A DNA stretch of 64,000 bases, from the NCBI RefSeq assembly GCF_000168715.1, contig NZ_AASE01000001.1, positions 116,153 to 180,152 of the forward strand. The letters are read 5' to 3'. A program made the position numbers and the translations under genes. This DNA comes from Chlorobium ferrooxidans DSM 13031 (GTDB lineage: Bacteria; Bacteroidota; Chlorobiia; Chlorobiales; Chlorobiaceae). Position 1 is the stretch's first letter; each line of letters begins with the position of its first letter. Of the stretch, positions 18,526 to 29,228 are shown piece by piece. The notes below the pieces were generated by a model, which was not told where the DNA came from, did not search any database, and worked only from the letters and a program-made list of their open reading frames with translations.

Positions 18526-19353
18526 CTACACCACACCGCGGTCGTACTCGGGATAAAAGATCCGCTCGATACCGACAGTTTTGCCGGTTGAGTGGTCAAG
18601 CGAGAGCAGCACTGCAGCAAAATGGACATCATCCTCGGCGCACTCGTACTTGTGCGGAGTCTGGTAGAGCATCCTGTCGGTAGCCGACTTGATCTGCATG
18701 CCGATAACCGAGTTATGCGGCCCGGTCATGCCCGCATCGGAACAGTATCCGGTCCCTTTCGGAAGAATGCGCTCGTCAGCGGTCTGCACATGGGTGTGGG
18801 TACCGATGACTGCTGAAACCCTGCCGTCAAGGTACCAGCCGAGAGCTATTTTCTCTGCGGTTGCCTCGGCATGAAAATCGACAAAGATAAACTTTACTGA
18901 ATCCTTGTTCTGCTCCCTGATCTGTTTGATTACCCAGTCGGCGGTTCTGAAGGGGCAGTCAATCGAGTACATGAAGGTTCTGCCCTGAAGATTGACCACA
19001 GCAATGTCACCAAGTCCATTGGGGAGCTTGTAGATGCCGTACCCCTTGCCGTAGGTACCTTTCGGATAGTTAAGCGGACGCAGAACCTGTGGATGCGTTT
19101 TAAGGGTATCGAAAAAGTTGAAATTGCTCCAGGTATGGTTCCCTCCCGTCACCACATTGACCCCGGCTGCCACAAGCTGATTGAGCGCTTCAAGGCTCAT
19201 CCCCTTGCCGTGATGGGCATTCTCGCCGTTGCACACCACAAAATCAACATCATGCTTTTTGATGAAGCTCTTCAGCCATAAATCCACCATCTTCAATCCG
19301 GGAGTGCCTACAACATCGCCGATAAACATCACTTTCACGGTTTTCTGTGCCAT
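18526..19353 (-). CDS. ymdB: YmdB-type metallophosphoesterase (cyclic nucleotide phosphodiesterase family)
   Basis: A 275-residue calcineurin-like phosphoesterase of the YmdB/TIGR00282 family. Metal-binding motifs are seen in order: MFIGDVVGTPG, CNGENAHHGKG, GGNHTWSN, DFHAEATAEK and IGTHTHVQTADE. The Bacillus and Deinococcus members cleave cyclic nucleotides and affect RNA turnover or cell fate. No rny gene lies beside it here. Family assignment is strong; the physiological role in this organism is not shown. Confidence 0.88.
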   Translation of the reverse strand: MAQKTVKVMFIGDVVGTPGLKMVDLWLKSFIKKHDVDFVVCNGENAHHGKGMSLEALNQLVAAGVNVVTGGNHTWSNFNFFDTLKTHPQVLRPLNYPKGTYGKGYGIYKLPNGLGDIAVVNLQGRTFMYSIDCPFRTADWVIKQIREQNKDSVKFIFVDFHAEATAEKIALGWYLDGRVSAVIGTHTHVQTADERILPKGTGYCSDAGMTGPHNSVIGMQIKSATDRMLYQTPHKYECAEDDVHFAAVLLSLDHSTGKTVGIERIFYPEYDRGVV

Positions 19354-19517
19354 ACCTGATACTGTTCATATTCTATTGTTAAAGCTGACTGTGCTGAATT
19401 TACTCATTACGCCCCAAATTGAACAATCTTATTTGACTGCCCTCCGCAAGAGTGAACTTGTTAGGCTCTGTTGGAGGTTCAGATAATCAGACTTCATAAA
19501 CATCCCGACTGTAAACC

Positions 19518-20396
19518 ATGACTACTTCGAGAACGATCCGCAAGGTTTTTAAAGGCAAACCTGTTACAGAAGGGGCGGGTGTCCGTCTGAAAAGGGTCTT
19601 CGGTTTCAATGAAGCACCGCTCTTCGACCCGTTTCTACTGCTTGATGATTTCCGTTCCGATAACCCTGCGGACTACCGCAAAGGGTTTCCCTGGCACCCG
19701 CACCGGGGTATTGAAACCATAACCTATATGCTTGAGGGCAACGTGGAGCATGGCGACAGCATCGGAAACCGTGGGGTAATCACTGCCGGATCGGTGCAAT
19801 GGATGACTGCCGGAAGCGGCATCATCCATCAGGAGATGCCCTTTGGAGAAAAGAGCGGACGTATGGGCGGCTTTCAGCTCTGGGCAAACCTTCCGGCATC
19901 GCAGAAAATGAGTCCGCCGCGATACCGTGACATAACAACTGAACTGATACCCCGGCTCACTCTTGAAAACGGTGTGGAGATCAGTATCATCTGTGGCCGG
20001 ATAGGCAACACAGCAGGGCCGGTCAGAGACATTGCCATCGATCCGGAGTATCTCGACTTCACCGTCCCGGCAGGCACATCCTATACGCATCCCGTCATTA
20101 AAGGTCACACCGCTTTTGCCTATATTATTGCAGGAAAAGGGGTTTTCGGTCATCAGGAGGAGTCGTTATCTCCTCGAGCAGGAGAGCTTTCCGGAAATGA
20201 AACACTGATACAGTTCAGCGATGGCGACACCGTTACCATTACAACAGAAGCGGTGCCCGTACGATTTCTGCTCATCTCGGGCAAACCACTCAACGAGCCG
20301 GTTGCCTGGTACGGCCCCATCGTGATGAACACCGATACCGAACTCCGTCAGGCTTTCGAAGAGTATCAGAACGGAACCTTTCTGAAGCACAGCTAA
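19518..20396 (+). CDS. Pirin-family cupin protein
   Basis: A 292-residue double-cupin protein. The N-terminal cupin has the pirin signature PHRGIETITYMLEG, EHGDSIGN and QWMTAGSGIIHQEMP, giving the iron-binding histidines and glutamate. Bacterial pirins can act as quercetin 2,3-dioxygenases, while others regulate central metabolism by protein contact; the sequence does not decide. It is monocistronic. Confidence 0.88.
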   Translation: MTTSRTIRKVFKGKPVTEGAGVRLKRVFGFNEAPLFDPFLLLDDFRSDNPADYRKGFPWHPHRGIETITYMLEGNVEHGDSIGNRGVITAGSVQWMTAGSGIIHQEMPFGEKSGRMGGFQLWANLPASQKMSPPRYRDITTELIPRLTLENGVEISIICGRIGNTAGPVRDIAIDPEYLDFTVPAGTSYTHPVIKGHTAFAYIIAGKGVFGHQEESLSPRAGELSGNETLIQFSDGDTVTITTEAVPVRFLLISGKPLNEPVAWYGPIVMNTDTELRQAFEEYQNGTFLKHS

Positions 20397-20544
20397 TCTT
20401 TTCAAAAAAGCTACGATCGTCGAAAAAAACAAAATTTTCACTTACTACTGCCAATTCTAAATGGTCTTATGTTAGAACAGATAAGGTATCTGATATTATT
20501 TTTCCCGTTAAAGCTCGCTCTGATAAACAATTAAGAGTAGACAC

Positions 20545-21330
20545 ATGACAACTTCATCCATCAGCGATAATTTCAAAAAATGGGCTTGTTCATTTTCCGG
20601 GTGTGAAGGCGGCAACCGACAAGCAAAGATCTGGATCTCTGGAATTGAATGGGGAGGAGGCAAAAAGCCGAATGAGAAGAATTTTGAGGAAACAATGAGT
20701 CAGTACTACAATGTTACACTGAAACAAGAAATTGAACAAGGTGCCGTTACTGCTCCTGCAGAATATAATTGGCAAGAGCATAAAAATGAGCCTTATGGCA
20801 TCAAATTAGCAAAGCTCTATATGGCCATAAATGGCAAAAGCGGATCTACTTACAAACAAGAAATAACAAATTATAACGGCTCGGAGATTTTCAAGATTAA
20901 CCTCTATCCGATAGTATGTGAAAATGTCGATGATGATCTGTGGAATAAATACAATCTCGCAAATATTACTGGGTTTCAGGCGAAACAATACTATAAAATC
21001 TGGTGTTTCGAGAATCGATTTCCAGTATTCAGAAAAAAAGTCGCCCAACATAATCCAAGCGTGATAATCGGAACAGGAAACCAATGTCTGAATGATTTTC
21101 TTGCCTGTTTCACCCCATGTTTTGAAAAAAGCGCTGAAATTAAGTGGGACAAAATCAAAACTGTATCGAATAATGGTTCAAAAGAAAGAAATAGTTACTA
21201 CTACTGGACAAAAGTAACTGATCAAACAACGCTTGTCATTGTCCCATTTTTAGGCGGACCAAACGGACTAAACAGTGATGAGCTTATTACACAAATGGGG
21301 GAGAAAATCAGAACTATTGCAGATCTGTAA
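20545..21330 (+). CDS. Unknown protein, A+T-rich gene, possibly uracil-DNA-glycosylase-like fold
   Basis: A 261-residue soluble protein that I do not recognise by name. The gene is visibly richer in A and T than its neighbours and uses codons such as AAA, AAT and ATA heavily, which suggests recent transfer. Three blocks are notable: WACSFSGCEGGN near the N-terminus followed by IWISGIEWGGGKKP; NPSVIIGTGNQCLNDFL near residue 175; and VIVPFLGGPNGLN near residue 235. Their order and spacing recall motif 1, the kPdvIvaLG strand and the C-terminal motif of the uracil-DNA glycosylase superfamily, but the catalytic residues do not match plainly. No partner gene is evident. Confidence 0.6.
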   Translation: MTTSSISDNFKKWACSFSGCEGGNRQAKIWISGIEWGGGKKPNEKNFEETMSQYYNVTLKQEIEQGAVTAPAEYNWQEHKNEPYGIKLAKLYMAINGKSGSTYKQEITNYNGSEIFKINLYPIVCENVDDDLWNKYNLANITGFQAKQYYKIWCFENRFPVFRKKVAQHNPSVIIGTGNQCLNDFLACFTPCFEKSAEIKWDKIKTVSNNGSKERNSYYYWTKVTDQTTLVIVPFLGGPNGLNSDELITQMGEKIRTIADL

Positions 21331-21364
21331 ATACTTGAATAAATAATGAAAAAGCACACCCTCC

Positions 21365-21997
21365 GTGTTATCTAAAAAAGCCTTGTCTTTAGGAATTATT
21401 GTGCTACTGCTCGCGCTTTTAGCCGGAGTGCTTATGCTTCCGGAAAAAGTATCGCCGCAGGCTTATCGGGCCGCCCTTGTTGCACTTAGATCATATCGCT
21501 CAGCTCATCCTGAAGAGAACCCCCGTTATCTTGCTGTGGTCGATTACTCGAAGCCCTCTTACCTGAAACGGATGGCTCTTGTTGAGCTGAAAACCGGTGA
21601 GCAATCGTTTTACCGGGTGGCACATGGTAGAAACTCCGGAGAGCTCTATGCTCTCAGGTTTTCCGACACTCCGGAGTCAAATATGAGCAGTCTCGGACTT
21701 TTCAGGGTTCATGAAACATACAGCGGAGATCATGGGAAGGCGCTCCGTCTTGAAGGGCTTGACAGCACAGTGAACGTCAATGCATTCATGCGCGATATTG
21801 TGCTCCACTCGGCCGGATATGTATCTCTGTTCACCATCATTGAAAACCTTCTGACCTTCAATGGCCCGAGAATAGGCCGGAGCAACGGCTGCTTTGTGGT
21901 TGCAACCGGAGATATTGACGAGGTAGCCGAAAAGCTCGCGAGTGATGGATTTATTTTTGTTTGGGCAAAAGAGGTGCAAGGAGCAGAGAGGCGGTAA
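21365..21997 (+). CDS. Murein L,D-transpeptidase catalytic-domain protein (YkuD_2-like)
   Basis: A 210-residue protein with one N-terminal membrane anchor or signal (LSLGIIVLLLALLAGVLML) and a periplasmic domain. The domain has IVLHSAGYVS and, about 25 residues later, GRSNGCFVV, which match the His and Ser-x-Gly-Cys catalytic residues of L,D-transpeptidases of the YkuD_2 type. It would cross-link or trim peptidoglycan, or link it to a lipoprotein. The start is a GTG; an ATG 19 bases upstream is out of frame and stops after nine codons. Confidence 0.75.
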   Translation: MLSKKALSLGIIVLLLALLAGVLMLPEKVSPQAYRAALVALRSYRSAHPEENPRYLAVVDYSKPSYLKRMALVELKTGEQSFYRVAHGRNSGELYALRFSDTPESNMSSLGLFRVHETYSGDHGKALRLEGLDSTVNVNAFMRDIVLHSAGYVSLFTIIENLLTFNGPRIGRSNGCFVVATGDIDEVAEKLASDGFIFVWAKEVQGAERR

Positions 21998-22039
21998 GGA
22001 TGGCAACGGCTCATATCTGGAAGGGGGTACAACGGGATA

Positions 22040-22097
22040 ACAATCAATTGTCATGAATCCCGACATGTCGGGGGAGAATAGATTTATAGAATTGCCC
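22040..22097 (+). repeat. Short remnant or mini-copy of the inverted-repeat element
   Basis: CAATTGTCATGA at the left is followed directly by the palindrome CCCGACATGTCGGG (22059-22072) and by GAGAATAGATTTATAG, the conserved right end. The usual centre of the element is absent. It lies about 40 bases after the stop codon of the transpeptidase gene. Confidence 0.55.
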
Positions 22098-22154
22098 TGA
22101 AATCGCATGAAATGAATTATATTTTCCTGAATAAATCACTGGAAATTCAACACC

Positions 22155-22379
22155 ATGAAAACACAAGAGCTTATAAGCGAAGCGATTTCTCTCCCGATTG
22201 AAGAGCGGGCATTAATTGTTGATTACCTGCTGAAAAGCCTCAACCCGGCAGAATCAGCGACAGAGAAAAAATGGGCTCAGGAAGCCCAGCGCCGCCTGCA
22301 GGATCTCAGATCCGGAAAGGTCAAATCGGTTTCTGCCGAAAAAGTATTTACTGACCTGTGGAAACGCGTTCATCAATAA
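22155..22379 (+). CDS. Antitoxin, addiction module component (PF09720 type)
   Basis: A 74-residue helical protein with the family pattern ISLPIEERALIVDYLLKSL near the start, then KKWAQEAQRRLQDLRSGKVKSVSAEKVF. It neutralises the RelE/ParE-type toxin encoded directly downstream; the two frames overlap by 22 bases. Such antitoxins usually repress their own promoter. The pair lies next to an A+T-rich orphan gene. Confidence 0.85.
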   Translation: MKTQELISEAISLPIEERALIVDYLLKSLNPAESATEKKWAQEAQRRLQDLRSGKVKSVSAEKVFTDLWKRVHQ

Positions 22380-22666
22380 ACATCGAATTTCATCCGGCTG
22401 CTGAGCTGGAACTCACCGAAGCGGTTGACTATTATGAATCGATGGAAAAAGGATTGGGCCTTGATTTTGCATCTGAGGTAATTGCAACAATAAATCGGAT
22501 AAAAGCTTTTCCTGAAGCTTGGCCTTTACTATGCCATGATATAAATCGTTCTTTAGTGAAACGTTATCCTTACGGCATATTGTATGGTATCGAAAAAGAG
22601 CGCATTTATATCGTAGCCGTCATGAATCTGAACAGAGATCCAGATTACTGGGAACAAAGAATCTGA
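22358..22666 (+). CDS. RelE/ParE-family toxin
   Basis: A 102-residue toxin of the ParE/RelE superfamily with EFHPAAELELTEAVDYYE at the N-terminus and RYPYGILYGIEKERIYIVAVMN followed by RDPDYW near the end, the usual core. It starts at a GTG inside the antitoxin gene. Whether the target is gyrase (ParE) or ribosome-bound mRNA (RelE) cannot be read from the sequence. The gene appears intact. Confidence 0.85.
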   Translation: METRSSINIEFHPAAELELTEAVDYYESMEKGLGLDFASEVIATINRIKAFPEAWPLLCHDINRSLVKRYPYGILYGIEKERIYIVAVMNLNRDPDYWEQRI

Positions 22667-22710
22667 AAACAGTACGGATTATACAGTCCATACTGACAAC
22701 TCATCCAGAT

Positions 22711-22747
22711 AAAGCAGAAAGCCCGGAAAAACCGGGCTTTCTGCTTT
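22711..22747. terminator. Strong bidirectional terminator between toxin and icd
   Basis: A perfect 16-base-pair stem, AAAGCAGAAAGCCCGG against CCGGGCTTTCTGCTTT, with a five-A loop, between convergent genes. Confidence 0.9.
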
Positions 22748-22772
22748 ATGACTGAAGAAACAACTCAATGCA

Positions 22773-25205
<2,433 letters not shown>

Positions 25206-25207
25206 TT

Positions 25208-25361
25208 AAACCGGAAATATCCCGGTTTCCCTTGTATACCTGTACTGTAATATTGGCGTTGAAATGCCTGCTGCCCGGATCCATAATAAAAAAAACCAAT
25301 GCAGCGAAAAACGAGGTGATAAGACCGGACAGACCATCATCCGGTTCCTCGTCGTTTTTTT
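25208..25361. other. Hairpin-rich gap upstream of icd
   Basis: The 458-base gap between icd and fabI has no convincing gene. Besides the fabI terminator it holds AAACCGG/CCGGTTT (25208-25228) and a two-part hairpin (25307-25361) made of AAAAACGAGG with CCTCGT plus T-run, and an inner ACCGGA with TCCGGT. As they lie upstream of icd on its strand, they could be leader structures of its messenger, or a small RNA with its own terminator. The sequence does not decide. Confidence 0.4.
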
Positions 25362-25381
25362 ATGACTGTTGATGCAGACAT

Positions 25382-25420
25382 AAAAAGTCCGCCGCCCATA
25401 TCTCTCGTCCGGGCGGCGGA
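25382..25420 (-). terminator. Terminator of fabI
   Basis: The stem TCCGCCGCCC (25388-25397) and GGGCGGCGGA (25411-25420) has a 13-base loop; on the minus strand it is followed by a run of five T. It lies 37 bases after the fabI stop. Confidence 0.85.
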
Positions 25421-25456
25421 TGATGTCAGATAGAAAACAGAGAACGTACTGCCTGA

Positions 25457-26353
25457 TCAGCTCTCCGGGCACTCCCTTGCAGGAGTATAGTCATCCAGAC
25501 CTACACGGGCTGCAAGCTCCTTGTCATTGAGGACTTCATGAGCAAGCTTGATCATGGGAATGGTTGCACCCATGGAGCTGTACCCGCCATCATGGAAGAG
25601 GTTCTGCATGGTTACCTTGCGTGAAAGGTCACTGAGAATAGTCATGGCGTACTCTGCACACTCTTCGGCAGAGGCATTCCCCAATGGAGACATGAGATCG
25701 CTGTATTCATACATTTTCTCAAACCCCGGAATACCGCTTCCTGCCTTCGTATATGTTGGACTTTGTGAGATCGTATTGATACGGATGGCCCGCTTTGCAA
25801 GCCGTGGTCCATAACTGCGAACAATGGATTCAAGCAGCGATTTTGCATCTCCCATATCGGAATAGGTCCAGTAGTTCCGCTGTGATGCTATATAGGAGAG
25901 TGCAAGAATACTTGCTCCGTCATTCACTGCTCCGGTCTTCAATGCATAGGAAACAAGCCTGTGCAGCGAGAGACCTGAAACGTCGAGCGTTCTCATGAAC
26001 CACTCGTAATTAAGCTCTTCATAGGGAAGCTGCTTGCGGATATTCTGCGACATGCCGATAGAGTGAACGATAAAATCGACCGGCCCGAATTTCTCTTTCA
26101 GCTCAATGAAACAGTTTTCAACATCTTCATTTTTTGATGCGTCACAAACTAATACCGGAGCGTTGCCGCAAATGGCCGAGAGCTCTTCGATATTACCGAA
26201 ACGCAATGCGGTCGCAACATTGGAAATTGCGATCTGGGCACCTTCCTTATGGGCATGAACCGCAATCTGCCAGCCGATACTGCTTTCATCAAGCGGACCG
26301 AAAACAATGCCTTTCTTTCCTTTCAACAAACCATAGTGCGCTTTCTCGGACAT
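25457..26353 (-). CDS. fabI: Enoyl-ACP reductase (NADH), FabI
   Basis: A 298-residue short-chain dehydrogenase fold enzyme completing each cycle of fatty-acid elongation. Visible are KKGIVFGPLDESSIGWQIA (nucleotide loop of the FabI type), DFIVHSIGMSQ, and the catalytic Tyr-x6-Lys in YSDMGDAK, then INTISQSPTYTKAGSGIPGF, as in FabI. It is longer than E. coli FabI (262 residues), and the motif GPLDESS differs from the usual G-x-x-N-x-x-SIAWG. Ended by its own terminator. Confidence 0.85.
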   Translation of the reverse strand: MSEKAHYGLLKGKKGIVFGPLDESSIGWQIAVHAHKEGAQIAISNVATALRFGNIEELSAICGNAPVLVCDASKNEDVENCFIELKEKFGPVDFIVHSIGMSQNIRKQLPYEELNYEWFMRTLDVSGLSLHRLVSYALKTGAVNDGASILALSYIASQRNYWTYSDMGDAKSLLESIVRSYGPRLAKRAIRINTISQSPTYTKAGSGIPGFEKMYEYSDLMSPLGNASAEECAEYAMTILSDLSRKVTMQNLFHDGGYSSMGATIPMIKLAHEVLNDKELAARVGLDDYTPARECPES

Positions 26354-26492
26354 GATATAAGCTGATTCTTTAACAAAGATTTGGGGTAAATTCCCGTTAA
26401 CTCAACATTTTAAACATTTAAGATACAAGATTCCCTCGAAAACTTAAACTGTTTCCCCTGAATTTTTCATGACTCAAGAAAGGGATGAGCCG

Positions 26493-27794
26493 CTATATCT
26501 TCAATCGCCTCATGGAGCGAAGCTTGTCAAGCATATTTTTATTGACATTCAGCTCGGCATCCTCCTTCTCGGAAGGCTGCTCTTTGAAGATGACACGTAA
26601 AAGATTATCCTCCCGGAGGTACTCCTCCATCTCAAGACTGTAGAGCGCTCTTGGCAGGGTAATAATCCTCTGGGCCCGGTCAACAGTCACCACAATATCA
26701 GTACCCATCCGCTCAACGCTGACATCTTCAGCATCCTTGAGAAAAGGAATTCTGATACAGAGAATTTCACGATGATCTTCGGTGGCCGGATTTTTCTTGC
26801 TCTCTATCCAGAAGTTCTTGCCGGAATAGAAAATCTTGTCAGGCACCTGCTCACCGAAGACCAGCTTGCTGATCTCGTAGAGGGCATCGGCGCCGATCGG
26901 CTCTGTTCTCTGGAGCTGACAGCGGAAAACGGGAGTAGGATAGAAGGAGTTGTCGATCTCCATCAGGTATTTGCTGTGCAGATCAGCCCAGAATTCAAAG
27001 TACTCTCCAACGGTTTTTGATGTCGGAAGAATCTTGTTGATCACGATACCGTCAACATTGATCCCGTAGAGATGCACAAAGGTATAGGCCCGTTTGGTCT
27101 CAAGAATGGAGAGCTTCTCCGGATTGAGCACCAGCCGGAAGCTGACTTCGGGACTGAGGATAAATTTGTTGATATCCTCCATCTGCTTGAGAAGCACATT
27201 GACCTCGTTGAAAAAATCATCATCGGGTATGGAGTTTCCGCTCAACGGGCGGGCCAGTGATGACATGCTTTTATAGAGCTTGAAAAACTGCTTGCCCATG
27301 TTTCCGCCAATAATGATCTCCGGATAGGCAAGCAGGCGAAGGGTGTTGCCGGTAGGCGAAGTATCAAGCACAATAGCATCCCATCTGCCCGACTGCGCTT
27401 CGTCAAGCAGGCGGCTCAAGGCAAATATCTCGTCCAGACCGGGCTGGGTAGTCAGCTCGGTAGCCATTCCGCTGTCAATACCCTTGTTTTTATAGGATGT
27501 CGAGACAAATTTCTGAAAGCCGGACATGTGCTTTTTAAGCTCATAGATCGTATCAACCTCAAGACCGTAGAGGTTGTTCTCGATTTTCTGCGGGTCGTTG
27601 CGACTGATCTTGACATCAAAAACATCCGACAGTGAGTGCGCCGGATCACTCGACATGATCAGCACTTTCTTGTTCTGCCGGGCCAATGAAACTGCCGTAG
27701 ATGATGAAACCGTGGTTTTTCCAGTCCCCCCTTTTCCCGAGTAAATGATAATTCTGGGCAGTGACTGGCTTTCTGTTAAATCCCTCGACAACAT
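26493..27794 (-). CDS. ArsA-type anion-transporting ATPase with HSP20-like tail
   Basis: A 433-residue P-loop ATPase of the ArsA/Get3 family. The deviant Walker A GKGGTGKTT is at residues 20-28, followed by IMSSDPAHSLSD (switch I) and DAIVLDTSPTGNTLRLL. The last 90 residues form the HSP20/alpha-crystallin-like domain found on ArsA homologues of green sulfur bacteria. No arsenite pump or arsenic operon is near, so a Get3-like role in targeting or insertion of membrane proteins is as likely as arsenite transport. Confidence 0.85.
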   Translation of the reverse strand: MLSRDLTESQSLPRIIIYSGKGGTGKTTVSSSTAVSLARQNKKVLIMSSDPAHSLSDVFDVKISRNDPQKIENNLYGLEVDTIYELKKHMSGFQKFVSTSYKNKGIDSGMATELTTQPGLDEIFALSRLLDEAQSGRWDAIVLDTSPTGNTLRLLAYPEIIIGGNMGKQFFKLYKSMSSLARPLSGNSIPDDDFFNEVNVLLKQMEDINKFILSPEVSFRLVLNPEKLSILETKRAYTFVHLYGINVDGIVINKILPTSKTVGEYFEFWADLHSKYLMEIDNSFYPTPVFRCQLQRTEPIGADALYEISKLVFGEQVPDKIFYSGKNFWIESKKNPATEDHREILCIRIPFLKDAEDVSVERMGTDIVVTVDRAQRIITLPRALYSLEMEEYLREDNLLRVIFKEQPSEKEDAELNVNKNMLDKLRSMRRLKI

Positions 27795-27890
27795 AAAAAC
27801 TCCCCTGTTAAAGGTCTGATAAACCTGATAGTGATTCCCTCTGTTTGAGGGAACAAATCGATGTGAGGCAAAGTACCACTTTTCCCCTGC

Positions 27891-28475
27891 TTAGAGAAAC
27901 ACTATCTTTTTGCGGAGTGCATGATCAAGTTGAACCATAAACTCCTCATGCTCTATTTCAACGGCGCCAAGTTTTCTGAGATGAGGATTCATGATCTGGG
28001 CGTCAAGCAGAAGATACCCCTTCATTCTCAGATGATAAACGAGGCGATCAAATGCTACCCGGGAGGCATAGGAACGAAGGGAAAACATCGACTCCCCGAA
28101 AAACGCACCCCCAATGGCAAGCCCGTAGAGTCCGCCGACCAGTTCACCCTGATACCGGCTTTCAACACTGTGTGCCAGCCCAAGCCGGTAAAGCTTGCGG
28201 TATACCTCAATAATCTCGGTGGAGATCCAGGTTTCCGGGTCGTTTTTTCTTGGTGCTGCACACCCGCTGATCACCCCGTCGAAATCACGGTCAAGTGTCA
28301 CACTGAACTCTTTTTTTCTCAGGAGGCGCTGAACATCACGAGAAGGACGGTAGGCTTCAAGAGAAAAGAGTGCCCTTTTGTGAGGCCGGCACCAGTATGT
28401 TTTACCATCATCCGGATCAGCCATGGGGAAAAAACCCTGGCGGTAGGCCCGAAGCAGTTCGTCGATGCGAATCAT
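27891..28475 (-). CDS. aat: Leucyl/phenylalanyl-tRNA--protein transferase
   Basis: A 194-residue enzyme that adds Leu or Phe to the N-terminus of proteins with Lys or Arg ends, marking them for ClpAP (N-end rule). It shows YRQGFFPMADPDDGKTYWCRPHKRALF, then WISTEIIEVYRKLYRLGLAHSVE, GGLYGLAIGGAFFGESMFS and DAQIMNPHLRKLGA, the typical series. It lies 19 bases after the nitroreductase gene and 96 bases before arsA, so the three may be co-transcribed. Confidence 0.93.
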   Translation of the reverse strand: MIRIDELLRAYRQGFFPMADPDDGKTYWCRPHKRALFSLEAYRPSRDVQRLLRKKEFSVTLDRDFDGVISGCAAPRKNDPETWISTEIIEVYRKLYRLGLAHSVESRYQGELVGGLYGLAIGGAFFGESMFSLRSYASRVAFDRLVYHLRMKGYLLLDAQIMNPHLRKLGAVEIEHEEFMVQLDHALRKKIVFL

Positions 28476-28494
28476 CGTTGCTGATTCACTCCGG

Positions 28495-29076
28495 TTAATG
28501 AAACTTCAGAAGCACTTCATCGAGCATCCTTTTGGGGACATGATGAACTCCGTAGCGGTCACGGTAGTATCGAACAGATTCCTGATCGGTCATCTGGTCA
28601 ATAACAACGGTCTCCTGAGGCTTGCCGAGAGCAAGCACCAGCAGAATGGAAAAACGTTCAGGAATCTTCAGCAACTCCTTTATACGGTTACGATCAAGAG
28701 CAGCAATGATGCAGCCTCCAAGCCCGGACGCTGTAGCGCCAAGCAGAATGGTTTGAGCAGCGATACCGCTGTCGGGGCCAAAATCCTGACTGATCTCCTT
28801 GTCACCAAGCATGACGATATATGCCGGCGGACGCTCGCCCTCTGCAGGGCCTGGCCAGTCGGCAAGATAGCCCGCCCAGGAGAGCAATGGGTAAAGCAAG
28901 GCCGCGGTTTCAGGATCACAAACCGGTATAAATTTCAGCGGCTGAAGGTTTTTGGCTGAAGGCGTGTAGCATGCAAGCTCAACAAGATCCCGAATCACCT
29001 CTTCGGAAACCGGATAACTGCCATCAAATCTCCTGTAGCTGCGGCTGTTGGTTACCAACTCCCTGAATTGCATCAT
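28495..29076 (-). CDS. Nitroreductase-family FMN protein
   Basis: A 193-residue nitroreductase-fold protein: N-terminal SRSYRRFDGSYPVSEEVIRD (FMN-phosphate arginines), ACYTPSAKNLQPLKF, and C-terminal LGGCIIAALDRNRIKELLKIP with LALGKP. It probably reduces nitro or quinone compounds with NAD(P)H. I take ATG 29076; a TTG at 29085 would lie inside the adjacent repeat element R4, which ends right at this start. Confidence 0.85.
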   Translation of the reverse strand: MMQFRELVTNSRSYRRFDGSYPVSEEVIRDLVELACYTPSAKNLQPLKFIPVCDPETAALLYPLLSWAGYLADWPGPAEGERPPAYIVMLGDKEISQDFGPDSGIAAQTILLGATASGLGGCIIAALDRNRIKELLKIPERFSILLVLALGKPQETVVIDQMTDQESVRYYRDRYGVHHVPKRMLDEVLLKFH

Positions 29077-29077
29077 G

Positions 29078-29219
29078 GGCGCCAAATATTAATTTGTTAC
29101 GCGATTCGATTGCTTCGTTGGGCGGTGCTCGAAATCCTCAAGTACTCCGTTGTACATTCCGGTTTCTGCGCTCCGTCCGCCTCGCACTCAAACCGCTCAC
29201 GACAATTAATAGAGTTGCC
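29078..29219 (-). repeat. Inverted-repeat element, copy R4 (reverse orientation)
   Basis: The reverse complement of the R1/R6 core (CGCGATTCGATTGCTTCG to CAAACCGCTCACGACAATTA), with outer ends GGCGCCAAATATTAATT and AATTAATAGAGTTGCC. It is flush with the nitroreductase start on one side and nine bases from the stop of the glycosyltransferase on the other, so it fills the whole intergenic space. Confidence 0.8.
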
Positions 29220-29228
29220 TTCATAAGT

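Noticed and set aside
21346..21375. ATG 21346 as the start of the L,D-transpeptidase gene, with a frameshift
   Set aside because: The frame from this ATG stops after nine codons. The GTG at 21365 gives a normal membrane anchor, so no frameshift is needed.
26493..27794. ArsA homologue as evidence for an arsenic resistance operon
   Set aside because: No arsB, arsC, arsD or arsR genes are nearby, and the C-terminal HSP20-like domain is unlike classical tandem ArsA.
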